Shown in pieces: positions 1 through 9,044 of a stretch of DNA of 21,430 nt. The notes under the pieces are model-generated. The model was not told the DNA's origin. It worked only from the letters and a program-made list of their open reading frames with translations, and did no database searches. The DNA lies in contig JADIZB010000015.1 of NCBI GenBank assembly GCA_016705005.1, forward strand, positions 1 to 21,430, in the 5' to 3' direction. Made by a program: the position numbers and the translations under genes. The DNA comes from Bacteroidales bacterium (GTDB lineage: Bacteria; Bacteroidota; Bacteroidia; Bacteroidales; Lentimicrobiaceae). Position 1 is the first letter of the stretch, and each line of letters opens with the position of its first letter.

Positions 1-17
1 CCCCAAATTTCCACACC

Positions 18-3000
18 ATGGCGGGCAGTTACACCAGGCGCATCAACCTATACATCAACGGTAAAGAAGTAAAAAACAACCTTGCATCCATCCGGGCGGA
101 GATGAACAAGGTGGTGAATGAGCAGTCCCGCATGACACGGGGAACCCGGGAATACATCGAAGCCGGGAAAAAGATCAGGATCCTGAAAGGTATTATCCAG
201 GAGCACAACGAGCAGCTTCAGGCCACCTCAAAGAGCTGGTCATTTGCTAATCTCTCGCATGAGATGAATAAGCATTACCTGGCTGTTACCACCTTTCTGG
301 CAGCCTTTGCCGGAATCCTGTATTCCGGGAAGCAGGCCATCAGCATGTTCGCTGAATTCGACGACAAGGTCTCGGATGTCATGAAAACCACCGACCTCTC
401 CAAAGAAACCGTCTATGCCCTGAATGAGGAACTTAAAAAGATCGACACCCGGACAGCACAACTGGAGCTTCTGGATCTTGGCCGTATTGCCGGGAAACTT
501 AACATCAAGACAAAAGAGGACGTCGAAGGTTTTATCCGGGCATCTGATAAAGTAGTCGTTGCCCTGAAGGAAGATCTGGGAGGCAGTGCGGAGGAGGCAG
601 TCAGGCAAATCGGTAAGCTGGTCAGTGTGTTCGGTATCAAGGAAAGGTTTGGCATTGAGGATGCCATCACCAAAACCGGCAGCGCCCTGAATGAACTGGG
701 CATGGCCAGTACAGCCAGTGAGGCATACATTGTATCCTTCACCAAACGGGTTGCCGGGTCGCACCTTCAGCCCGCATTTCCCTGCAGGATGTTATGGGAC
801 TTGCCGCTACTCTGGACCACCTTGGCCAGACCAGCGAAGTTTCATCCACCGCATACAGCCAGGTCGTTACCGGCATGTTCAAGGATACTGAAGCATATGC
901 CAGGGCAGCCCGCATGAGTGTGGAATCCTTCTCCAAACTTTTGAAGAAAGATGCCAATGAAGCTTTTCTGAAATTGCTTGAAGGACTGCATAACAACGAT
1001 GCCGGCATGGAGGAACTCATCAAAAGCATGGGCGATCTCGACCTCGAAGGCAAACGGGCCATCAGCGTTATCGGGGTGCTTTCCAACAATACCAAACTAT
1101 TGCGGGAACAGCAGAAGATCAGCAACCGCGAGTTTGCCAAAGGAACTTCACTGCAGCAGGAGTTCAACGTAAAGAACAACAATGCCCAGGCCATCCTGGA
1201 GAAAAAGCGGAAGATACTCTCCAACCTGGCCATTGACCTTGGGCAGAAACTTATGCCGGTGCTTACTGTCTCCACATCCGGGTTCACATACTTTGTCAAG
1301 GCCGTTTCCGTTCTGACCGACTTCACCATCCGGAACAGCGGGGCCATCCTCCGGCTTACCGCCAGCATCGCGGCTTATACCATCGCAACCAAACTGACTA
1401 CCCTTTGGGTTAACCGCCAGACACAGGCCACCCTTGCCCAGATCATTGTTACCAAAGCCCGGGCATTCGCCGAAGGGGCGTCAACCGCCATTACACAGCT
1501 TTATGCCGCTGCCACCATGCTGCTCACTGGGAATGTTAAAGGCGCAACACAGGCAGTCAGGGCATTCAATTCCGTCATCAAAGTGAGCCCCATCGGCTTG
1601 CTTGTCGGCTTGTTAACCCTGGCAGCCGGAGCCTTGATAACCTTCTGGAACCGCACGGAAGAGGTCGTCACTCAGGGTGTGAGCCTTACCAAAGAGATAA
1701 TCCGCCTGCAAAAGGAGAAAACCGAACAGATCGTCCGGGAGAAAAACGAACTCAATGGGCTGGTTTCCCAGATCATACTTACCAACGAGAACAGCTCCGT
1801 CAGGAAAGGACCTTATAAATCAGCTGCAAACCCTCTATCCCGATTTCCTCAAAAACCTGGATGCCGAAAAGGTCACCAACCAGGAGTTGGCTGGCCAGCT
1901 TGGAATCGTGAACTCAAAGTATAGGGAGAAAGCCAGGATAGCCGCCCTGTCTGCCAAAAGCGAAGCCATCACTAAGAAAATGACCGACAATGAATCTTCC
2001 ATCATCGAAGCGCAGGATTACCTGAAAACGCACCGAACCCCGAACCTGGATCCGCGCTCTCCGGAAGCCATGGAAATTCAGGCCAACATCAATGCCGTTA
2101 AACGCCTTACCAGGGAAAATGAAAATTACCTCGTGGTACTTAAGGACCTGGACAAACGGATCGTCGATCTGAAGGATCAGAACAATTCCAATTCTGAAGA
2201 TTGGTGGACCAAAAAGATTGTGGAGCTGACCTGGTCCATAGCTGAAACGAAAAGACTGATAGGCGTCGCTCAAAAAAACAATGACTATCTGAGCTTCCAG
2301 AATCTTACCCTTGACCTTGAAGATTATAACAAACAGCTTCAGGCCGCTTCACAGAACCTGCAGAATATCCAAAAAGGCAAACCAGAAGGCACGAAACCTG
2401 CCTCAACTGATCCTTTCAACCCTACCCAACTTTCTGATGACTCAAAAAAGACCACCCCGAAATGGTCACTCAACAACGACATCGGTTTTCTGCGGGAATC
2501 ACTAAAACTCAAACAGGATTATGGTAAGGGAGTCATTCAAACAGAGGAGGAACTGAACAATCAGCTCCGGGAACTTGAAATCCGGTTTCTTAAACAACGC
2601 ATTAAATCCGGTAAGGAGACCGGCGAAGCCTTGTTGGACATCCAACAGCAATTGGCCGACAAATACATCGAAAAGAGAAAGGAAAGGGAAAAGCGTGAAG
2701 ATGATCTGGAGGACGTCATCACCAAAGGCATGTCACCGGTGGAACGCGAAAAACAGGAATATGAAGAACGCCTTATTGAGCTGAAATTGTTTGGCAAAGC
2801 ACGGGAGAAAATGACAGAAACCGAACTCTGCGCGCTGGAAGCCCTGGAGAAAGAGCACCTGCAAAAGCTTTCCAAACTGGATGCTGAGGCTATGAAAGAG
2901 GAAATCGAACGCCGCCAGCAAACATTCGAAATTGAACTGGCCCAGTTACGCCTGAAGAATACGAATGAGTATAATTCTATAAATTCTTATGCCCAGGCTA

Positions 3001-4319
3001 TTCAGAAGCTTTCTGCTACAATGTCAGCAGCAGATCTCAAGAAGATACGGACCGTTGACCAGGCAAAGAAGATCATCCTAAAGCAAAATCAAAAGGAAGA
3101 AGAAGAACTAGCCAGGAAACATCTTGAAGAGATGATGGCCATTCTGCAGACGGTTATGTCGTCCGGTGAATGGGAAGGTCTTAACCTGAGTGATAAAATG
3201 CTCAGTGAAGAAGAAAAACAGGTCCTCCTGGATAGAATAAAAGAGCTGAGTGAAGCCCTTGCAAAATTAAAAGGGGGTGGAGAAATTGATGTAGACAAAG
3301 TTGGAAATGCTAAAGAATCAAAAGGAGCTGATATACTTGGCTTTTCGCAGGACGATTGGGATGCATTCAATGAGAACCTGAAAAATGGCAAGTTTGGTGT
3401 AAATGATATGATTCTGGCCGTTTCAGCCCTTAAGAATGTTTTTCAATCTTATTATGAATCGGTCTCCAAATCTGAGCAGGCAAGACTTGAACAGTTTGAA
3501 GCAAGTGTTAATTCTCAAACGGATACTCTCCGGTCAAGTCTCGATGGGAACCTCATCAGCCAGGAAGCATATAATTACCAGGTTAAACAGTTAGAGGATG
3601 AACTTAACAGGCGGAAAAGCGAACTTGAAAGAAAGAATGCAATCCGTGCCAGAAATATTGCCCTTATGGAGGCAATTGTAAATACTGCATCAGCAATTAC
3701 TTCAGCGCTGAAAATACCTGTACTTGGGATTGCTTTGGCAGCCATAGTCGGAGCACTCGGTGCCTTTCAGATATCTAAAATCGTTTCAACCCCATTACCA
3801 GGCAAAGAGGAAGGCGGGTTTATTGATGTTGAACGAACTCAGGATGGAAAACACTTCAAGGCAAAGAATGATCCCGGGAAGCGCGGCTATGTGAGCACTC
3901 CAACTGTGATCACCGGAGAGAAACCCGGCTCAAAGGAATATATAGTCCCTGATGAGGGTGTAAATAATCCGACAATTAGTCCTGTATTGGATTTACTGGA
4001 GATGGCCAGACAAAATGGAAATCTGGCAACCATCAATCTTCCGGCAATCATGGAAAGTACCAGAACTTATCCAGGTCGCCAGCAGGGAGGATATATCAGC
4101 GATATCACCGGCAAAACTTCCGGAAAATATCATGCTTCAGCTACACCCGTTCAGGATTCTGTACTTCTTGAAACCCTCCGGCAGAATACAATGGTTATGC
4201 AGGCCCTGAAAGCACGCCTGAATGAGCCTATTGAATCTACTGTCGCCCTCCATGGCCGGAAAGGATTATATGAACTGATGAATGAAGATGAAATTCTTAA
4301 AAACAATGCCAACCTCTGA
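18..4319 (+). CDS. Phage tail tape measure protein (TP901-like), split by two compensating indels
   Basis: The tape measure sets tail length in siphophages and is threaded through the tail tube. Three frames join into one product of about 1430 residues. The start is the ATG at 18, giving an N-terminus (RINLYINGKEVKNN) typical of Bacteroidetes tape measure proteins. The core has the family-like stretches DLGRIAGKLNI and FTKRVAG. Near 756-759 one G seems to be missing from a G run: adding it gives GVAPSARISLQDVMGLA and leads into the frame starting about 794. Near 1808 one G seems to be extra: removing it gives SVRKDLINQLQTLYP and restores the first frame. Hydrophobic segments lie near residues 85-110, in the parts coded at about 1590-1650, and at about 3670-3790. 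Long coiled-coil stretches lie between. The C-terminus is Gly-rich (GGFIDVERT). The stop is 2 bp before the next gene. The family is secure; whether the indels are biological or sequencing errors is not. Confidence 0.85.
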
Positions 4320-4321
4320 TT

Positions 4322-6127
4322 ATGCTTGAAATCATAGTTGATAAAGAGTTTAACCTTCAGCTTCCGGAAGATATAAAACTGCAATTTATTGAGGAAAATC
4401 CAACCCTTATAACAGACAGGATCCCCTCATTATATTCGCTTAGTTTTGAAGTTAACCCTACAGTTTCTAACCTTGAAGCTTTTGGTTTTCCCAACCGCCT
4501 GACATCGGTTTCAATCAAACTCAAATTACCAGCAGAAATACGACACTCCGGAATGATTCTGGCCAGGGGCGAAATCATATTATTATCCGTTCAGTCGAAA
4601 ATCAAGCTTCAGTTCAAAGGCAACCGTGAACCGGGTAACCTTCGCAAAAACCTGAACAGTATTGATATGGGTGAGTATAATTATGGAAATATCACTTACT
4701 ATCAATACACCCTGGACTACTCTCATCCATCACTTCAAAATTATGTCACTTCAATGCGAACCATCGCCAATACGGGTGACCCTTATGTGATAGCACCGGT
4801 GCGAACAGAAAGGAATTCCGACATAGAATTGGACAACCAGTGGTATAAGCTTTTTCATGAGTATATGAATTACTATAACCCCGGCCGCAATGATTTTACA
4901 TTCCATGATCCTTTCGCGAATCAGAATCAGTTCAGATGGCCAATCATGCCATTTCCTTACCTGAAAGATATTATTGCATTTGCGTTCGGGGATTTGCTTG
5001 AGAATAATCCTTTTGAAGAAGATTCTGATTTGTCAAAGCTGGTATTAATAACCATGAACCATAAATTCTTCAGGTTTTATAAGTTGTTTTTTGCAATACC
5101 CACAGGAACAGGATATATCACAAATGTGAACTTTCCGCTTATTGATAATTACATAAACGGAGCTTCAATTCCCATAGAATGGAAGTTCAAATCCTTCATG
5201 CAGAAATTTCTTTTCGCTGATCTGCTTAAGGATTTAATGAAGATATTTTGCATGACTACCTTCCCGGGAATAAAATATCGGATGGAATTCAATAATGACG
5301 TTATGGCCCGCACCGAAAGGGTAAATTGGGATGATAAGCTTGCCGGTGATCCTGAGATTTCGTCTGAAGCTGCAAAGAAATATGTCTTTAAATATAGTGG
5401 TGTCAGTGGTAATAATAAAAATGCAGCCAGAAACAAGCCATCAATAATTGAAATATTTAATGAAGCTTACAATGATACTGAATCTGATGGGGAAGTACTT
5501 TATAAGGACGAAAGTACCGGCGGAATGTATAATGTTACCCGGACACTGGAAGGATTGGATTCAACAGTAGCCTTGAATGTTGAAGTAGTAAATGATCCAC
5601 TGTCAACTATTGAAGATGAAAATGAAGAAACCCAAACTTTTGAAATTTCATCTGCTGTACGACCGGCAACCATGAATATTACCGGGTACCGGGAATACGA
5701 TGTCCTTACAACAAACCCTCAGAAACATTGGTTTGTCCCCAAAATTAATGTGAAGGGAATTAATGATTCTCCTTATATCATGTTTTGGGGAGGAATGCAG
5801 GAAACACTTGAAAAGAAAGGCCAAACCTACCCTTGCCTGATGGCTCATCATACGGACCATTTCGGTGTTAAGCGCCTGGATACTTCATTGCATCCGGAAG
5901 GTACCGGTGGCCTGATTGAGAAATTTCATGGTCAGATGAAAGCCTGGGTTGAAAAGGATAAAATAAGGGTAAAAGCGCCTTTCAGATTATCTCTCCTTGA
6001 AATCATTCTCCTGAAAATCTGGATGAAGGTTTATTTTCAGGGCAGGCTGTTTTATATCGAAAAGCTGGACTATTCCTTAACCTTTTACGGAATCAGCCTG
6101 GTCGATGTGGACCTGATAGAATGCTGA
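4322..6127 (+). CDS. Putative phage tail or baseplate protein, 601 aa
   Basis: Not recognised by a specific domain. The ATG lies 2 bp after the tape measure stop, so it is very likely co-transcribed. In siphophage late operons the genes after the tape measure encode the distal tail and tail-associated (hub) proteins, and this is the basis of the call. The protein has no signal peptide and no clear membrane helix. It is rich in aromatic residues and Asn, and reads as mostly beta-structured. The last 50 residues contain a compact aromatic/hydrophobic stretch (FYIEKLDYSLTFYGISLVD) that could be a hub or beta-sandwich domain. The frame is intact over 1.8 kb, unlike the genes on each side. A tail-hub (Tal-like) or distal tail role is inferred from position only. 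Confidence 0.6.
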   Translation: MLEIIVDKEFNLQLPEDIKLQFIEENPTLITDRIPSLYSLSFEVNPTVSNLEAFGFPNRLTSVSIKLKLPAEIRHSGMILARGEIILLSVQSKIKLQFKGNREPGNLRKNLNSIDMGEYNYGNITYYQYTLDYSHPSLQNYVTSMRTIANTGDPYVIAPVRTERNSDIELDNQWYKLFHEYMNYYNPGRNDFTFHDPFANQNQFRWPIMPFPYLKDIIAFAFGDLLENNPFEEDSDLSKLVLITMNHKFFRFYKLFFAIPTGTGYITNVNFPLIDNYINGASIPIEWKFKSFMQKFLFADLLKDLMKIFCMTTFPGIKYRMEFNNDVMARTERVNWDDKLAGDPEISSEAAKKYVFKYSGVSGNNKNAARNKPSIIEIFNEAYNDTESDGEVLYKDESTGGMYNVTRTLEGLDSTVALNVEVVNDPLSTIEDENEETQTFEISSAVRPATMNITGYREYDVLTTNPQKHWFVPKINVKGINDSPYIMFWGGMQETLEKKGQTYPCLMAHHTDHFGVKRLDTSLHPEGTGGLIEKFHGQMKAWVEKDKIRVKAPFRLSLLEIILLKIWMKVYFQGRLFYIEKLDYSLTFYGISLVDVDLIEC

Positions 6128-6185
6128 GTTGTCCTTTATCCCGCCCTTGCTGAGGCATAGATTTGCCCGAAAACACTGTTAAAAC

Positions 6186-6548
6186 ATGTACGACTTAATC
6201 CTTATCGTGGTCCCTTCCATAGTGACTGCGGTAACTACCTGGGCTTTCAGCCGCCGGAAATACAGGGCAGAAACCCGTGCAGATGAACTTGACAATGTTG
6301 AAAAAGCCGCCCGTATCTGGCGTGAGTTGAGTGAAGACCTCGAAAAGCGCATGAAAGATGAGATCAAAGAACTGCGATCGGATAACGTCACCATCCAGGA
6401 TCAGTTTACCATCGTGCTGGCCGAGAACAAAGCCTTGAAAGAGCAAATGTCGGCCCTTGAAAAACAACTGAAGGAAGCCCGTTGTGAGAACCAGAAACTC
6501 CTGGAAGAATTGAAACGCTTCAATAAAAACTACAACCCCGCCCCATGA
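6186..6548 (+). CDS. Small membrane protein with cytoplasmic coiled coil, lysis-cassette candidate (holin-like?)
   Basis: 120 residues. One hydrophobic segment spans about residues 3-21, followed at once by a basic cluster (RRKYR). By the positive-inside rule this puts the rest of the protein in the cytoplasm. Residues 35-115 are highly charged with heptad-like hydrophobics (LEKRMKDEIKELRSD, ALEKQLKEA), so a coiled coil is likely. It follows a 58-bp gap after the previous gene, and its stop overlaps the endolysin start (ATGA, 6545-6548), which suggests translational coupling. Position next to an endolysin points to a lysis role, perhaps holin or anti-holin. The topology argues against an i-spanin, which needs its C-terminus in the periplasm. 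No family is recognised with confidence. Confidence 0.65.
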   Translation: MYDLILIVVPSIVTAVTTWAFSRRKYRAETRADELDNVEKAARIWRELSEDLEKRMKDEIKELRSDNVTIQDQFTIVLAENKALKEQMSALEKQLKEARCENQKLLEELKRFNKNYNPAP

Positions 6549-6955
6549 GAACCATCACCCACCTGGTTGTTCATTGCAGCGCCACACCCCAGGAAACAAC
6601 AGTCGAGAGTATTAAGAACTATTGGCGTACCGTTCGTAAATGGCAATTCCCGGGATATCACTTCATCATCAAAGCCAATGGGGAGATCGTTCAGTTGCTG
6701 GATATCTCACTGAAAAGCAATGGAGTTGAAGGTCGTAATTCTACCCTCATCAACATCTGTTACATAGGCGGCATCGATTCCAATGGCAAACCGGCTGACA
6801 ACCGCACAACCTTTCAGAGGTATGCCCTGGTGAAACTACTCAGGGAACTAAAAGAACGCTTTCCCACGGCAATCATCCAGGGCCACAGGGATTTCCCCGG
6901 AGTAAAAAAAGACTGCCCATGTTTCAATGCCAAAACCGAATACTCAATACTATGA
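6545..6955 (+). CDS. Endolysin: N-acetylmuramoyl-L-alanine amidase (Amidase_2 / T7-lysozyme-like)
   Basis: Cleaves the amide bond between N-acetylmuramic acid and L-Ala in peptidoglycan, here most likely for phage lysis. The 136 residues cover just one Amidase_2 domain. The zinc ligands are visible: His10 (VVHCSAT), His114 (QGHRDF) and Cys124 (KKDCPCF). Lys122 sits two residues before the Cys, as the catalytic Lys of T7 lysozyme does, and the GYHFII stretch at 37-42 supplies the expected Tyr/His. There is no signal peptide and no cell-wall-binding domain, so export would need a holin. The start overlaps the upstream stop by ATGA and its own stop overlaps the next start (6952-6955). This four-base coupling on both sides supports a lysis operon. 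The frame is intact and the call is firm. Confidence 0.93.
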   Translation: MRTITHLVVHCSATPQETTVESIKNYWRTVRKWQFPGYHFIIKANGEIVQLLDISLKSNGVEGRNSTLINICYIGGIDSNGKPADNRTTFQRYALVKLLRELKERFPTAIIQGHRDFPGVKKDCPCFNAKTEYSIL

Positions 6956-7425
6956 AAAAGATCTTCTTACTACTCGCCTTGCTAGCCTTGGTTTCCTGTA
7001 GAAGCACCAAACCAACTTCCTCCGGAGTGAGCAAATCTGTTGTGGAAGAAAGGTCAAAAGACACACTAATGTTTACTCAACCTGACAGCGCGAGCCTGGT
7101 TGCGCTTATCCGGTGCGATAGCCTTGGCAATGCTTACCTGGCTGAAATTGCCCGGCTAAAAACCGGTAGATCGGTCAGACCTTCTCTCCGGGTTAAAAAT
7201 AACCTTGCCTATTTCGATTGCAAAGTTGATAGCATGGCCGTCTATCTGAGCCTTTATAAACGGTTTGAGAAGGTCTCAGATACCACTTCCGCAATAGTTA
7301 CTGTTTACCAGGATCGCAAAAAAGGAAGGCTTGAAAAGTTCATGGATGGTGCTATTCTGATAGGCATTGGTGCTGTTATAGGGTTCCTTGTTTTACTTCT
7401 GCTTTTTAAGAAGAAATGGGCATAA
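6952..7425 (+). CDS. Lipoprotein with C-terminal membrane segment: candidate unimolecular spanin
   Basis: The start was set at 6952, not at the upstream in-frame ATG at 6919, because it gives a clean lipoprotein signal: MKK, a hydrophobic core, then LVSC with the lipidated Cys at 16. The ATG also overlaps the endolysin stop (ATGA). The 157-residue protein then has a soluble part (about 17-130) and one C-terminal transmembrane helix (about 133-152) ending in KKKWA, which places the tail in the cytoplasm. An outer-membrane lipid anchor plus an inner-membrane helix in one chain, next to an endolysin, is the plan of u-spanins such as phage T1 gp11, which join the two membranes at the end of lysis. 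Residue +2 is Arg, so no inner-membrane retention signal. The function is inferred from architecture and place, not from sequence similarity. Confidence 0.75.
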   Translation: MKKIFLLLALLALVSCRSTKPTSSGVSKSVVEERSKDTLMFTQPDSASLVALIRCDSLGNAYLAEIARLKTGRSVRPSLRVKNNLAYFDCKVDSMAVYLSLYKRFEKVSDTTSAIVTVYQDRKKGRLEKFMDGAILIGIGAVIGFLVLLLLFKKKWA

Positions 7426-8678
7426 CTGAATTACCGGCCCTTATGCTCAGCGGTAATTTCCCTGAGGAAGTCACCTTCCAGGGAAATTCTGAAGTTGTTT
7501 CTATTTTTATGAACGGGCAACTTCTGTTGGAAGAAATCTATGAGCACGATGGCAACAACCTTATTCATCTGAAGCTTCGGGACTTGTTTCATTCCCTTCT
7601 TGAAACCGTAATTCCATCTGCCGGCAATCTCCTTATTCAGGAAGCTTCAGTGGCAGATTTCGGAATTCAGATCCAGGAGCAGAGCGGACCGGTTACTTAT
7701 TCGTTTCGCCTGGTGAAAGGTGGAATAGATTCTGCCGGAATTGTTGACAGTACCACCTTTCTGTGGGGCAATTTTCTTACCTGGAAACCTCAGGTTAAAA
7801 AAGTAAAGTATCTGGATCCGCAATGGCTCACCTATTATTCTGTTCAGGAAGCCCGCCTGATCATCCAGGCAACGTATCAGGAAAATGATGAAATGATTAC
7901 CTCAGAACCGGTTTTGGTTTACACCCTTCCGATAGCTAAAAAGTGCTCCATGAACGTTAAGTTTGAACATCTGTGGGCAGGTTTTGCTCAGGAAGGACGT
8001 TCACCTTATTACATCGACTGCTGGATAGCTGACGAAGGCGAGGACAAAAAGACCTACACCCAGCGCTATGTTCTCACGGACGAATACCATGAGTTCGACG
8101 ACCTTTTTGTTTTTGAAAATTCTCTGGGCGGTGTGGATGTTATCCGCTTTACCGGTGAAATTGAGAATCAGGTAAATCATGAGTTTAAAAGTGCGCTTTT
8201 CGGGGAAGAAACCCGCGAATATGACATGGTATTCAGCCGCGAATTCGTGAAGAATACAGGCTACTTCAGGAACGGATATGAATTATTGTGGACCAATGAC
8301 TTTCTGGCCAGCATGAACAGGTACCAGTATATTTCCGGTTTGCCGGTCCGCATTGTGCTGAAAAGCTTTGAAGCAAAGGATATCAAAACTGAATTGAACC
8401 ACTATAATTTCACCTTCAGCTTTTCAAAACAAAGCCGGTACTTGAATGGTACTGCTATTGCCGGCGAGCTCCCGGGCATGATGACTGAGTTCTCCGGAAT
8501 GCCTGCTGTTTGGGATGATATCTATGTAAGAGTGTTCGGAGATCAGGTTGTGGATGGCATGAAAACATTCCTTCAGCCGGTCAGGACAAACCAGGTTGTT
8601 CCGGCATCCGGACTTGATCTTATTCTGAATGAACTCACTATAAAAGATGGTGGAATAATAGACTGCGGGGAGTTCTGA
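7416..8678 (+). CDS. Putative phage structural protein (baseplate or fibre-associated), 420 aa
   Basis: Not recognised by a named domain. The start overlaps the end of the previous gene by 10 bp and the stop is 1 bp before the next start, so it sits inside the late operon. It has no signal peptide and no membrane helix. The sequence is rich in Tyr, Phe, Trp and acidic residues and alternates like beta-strands. Motifs that may help a search are VYTLPIAKKCSMNVKF and FVFENSLGGVDVIRFTGE. The last residues (VVPASGLDLILNEL, then IDCGEF) resemble connector segments seen before tail-fibre genes. Its place between the lysis block and the fibre genes suggests a baseplate or fibre-adaptor role. That is an inference from context only. 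Confidence 0.55.
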   Translation: MGITELPALMLSGNFPEEVTFQGNSEVVSIFMNGQLLLEEIYEHDGNNLIHLKLRDLFHSLLETVIPSAGNLLIQEASVADFGIQIQEQSGPVTYSFRLVKGGIDSAGIVDSTTFLWGNFLTWKPQVKKVKYLDPQWLTYYSVQEARLIIQATYQENDEMITSEPVLVYTLPIAKKCSMNVKFEHLWAGFAQEGRSPYYIDCWIADEGEDKKTYTQRYVLTDEYHEFDDLFVFENSLGGVDVIRFTGEIENQVNHEFKSALFGEETREYDMVFSREFVKNTGYFRNGYELLWTNDFLASMNRYQYISGLPVRIVLKSFEAKDIKTELNHYNFTFSFSKQSRYLNGTAIAGELPGMMTEFSGMPAVWDDIYVRVFGDQVVDGMKTFLQPVRTNQVVPASGLDLILNELTIKDGGIIDCGEF

Positions 8679-8679
8679 T

Positions 8680-9042
8680 ATGGCCACAATCCAGGTAAAG
8701 CGGTTCAGGTATGAAGCCGACATTCCGGCTTCCGGTCTGAAACCGGGTGAAATCCTGCTGGCATTGGATAGTGGTAACACTTTTATTTGTCTTACACCGA
8801 ATGAAAAAAAGTTAATCGGCGCCAACACCAAAACAGAAAAACTTACCGGGGAAGTGAATGGGGTTAACAGGATATTTTCTACAAGTTCAGCTTATGTGGC
8901 AGGGAAAATTGAGGTTTATCTGAATGGATTGAAAGAGGTCTATTTTATTGAATCTTCTGATACAACAATTACTCTTGAAGAGGCACCAAAAAACAATGGT
9001 TTTACTGACAGAATTGAAGCTACCTACATTTTAAAATCTTAA
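8680..9042 (+). CDS. Small tail-fibre-like protein, 120 aa
   Basis: Starts 1 bp after the previous stop. Residues 1-50 (MATIQVKRFRYEADIPASGL, then GEILLALDSGN) have the pattern of the short N-terminal module of many phage fibre and hyaluronidase-like proteins (IQxKR...P..L..GE.....D). Residues 55-118 form a second module (GEVNGVNRIFSTSS, EVYLNGLKE, DTTITLEEAP) that resembles the C-terminal end of the next gene's product. The protein thus looks like a mini fibre: an attachment module joined directly to a tip-like beta domain with no shaft. It ends 2 bp before the next ATG. A structural role is likely. The exact position in the virion cannot be told from the sequence. Confidence 0.65.
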   Translation: MATIQVKRFRYEADIPASGLKPGEILLALDSGNTFICLTPNEKKLIGANTKTEKLTGEVNGVNRIFSTSSAYVAGKIEVYLNGLKEVYFIESSDTTITLEEAPKNNGFTDRIEATYILKS

Positions 9043-9044
9043 CC

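Noticed and set aside
240..1368. Minus-strand ORFs opposite the tape measure gene
   Set aside because: They lie antisense to a clear tape measure sequence, have no recognisable motif, and are explained by codon bias of the real gene.
750..1812. Programmed frameshifting in the tape measure gene
   Set aside because: Phage programmed frameshifts occur in the tail chaperone pair upstream of the tape measure. Here the sites are single-base changes in G runs, with no slippery heptamer and with compensation about 1 kb later.
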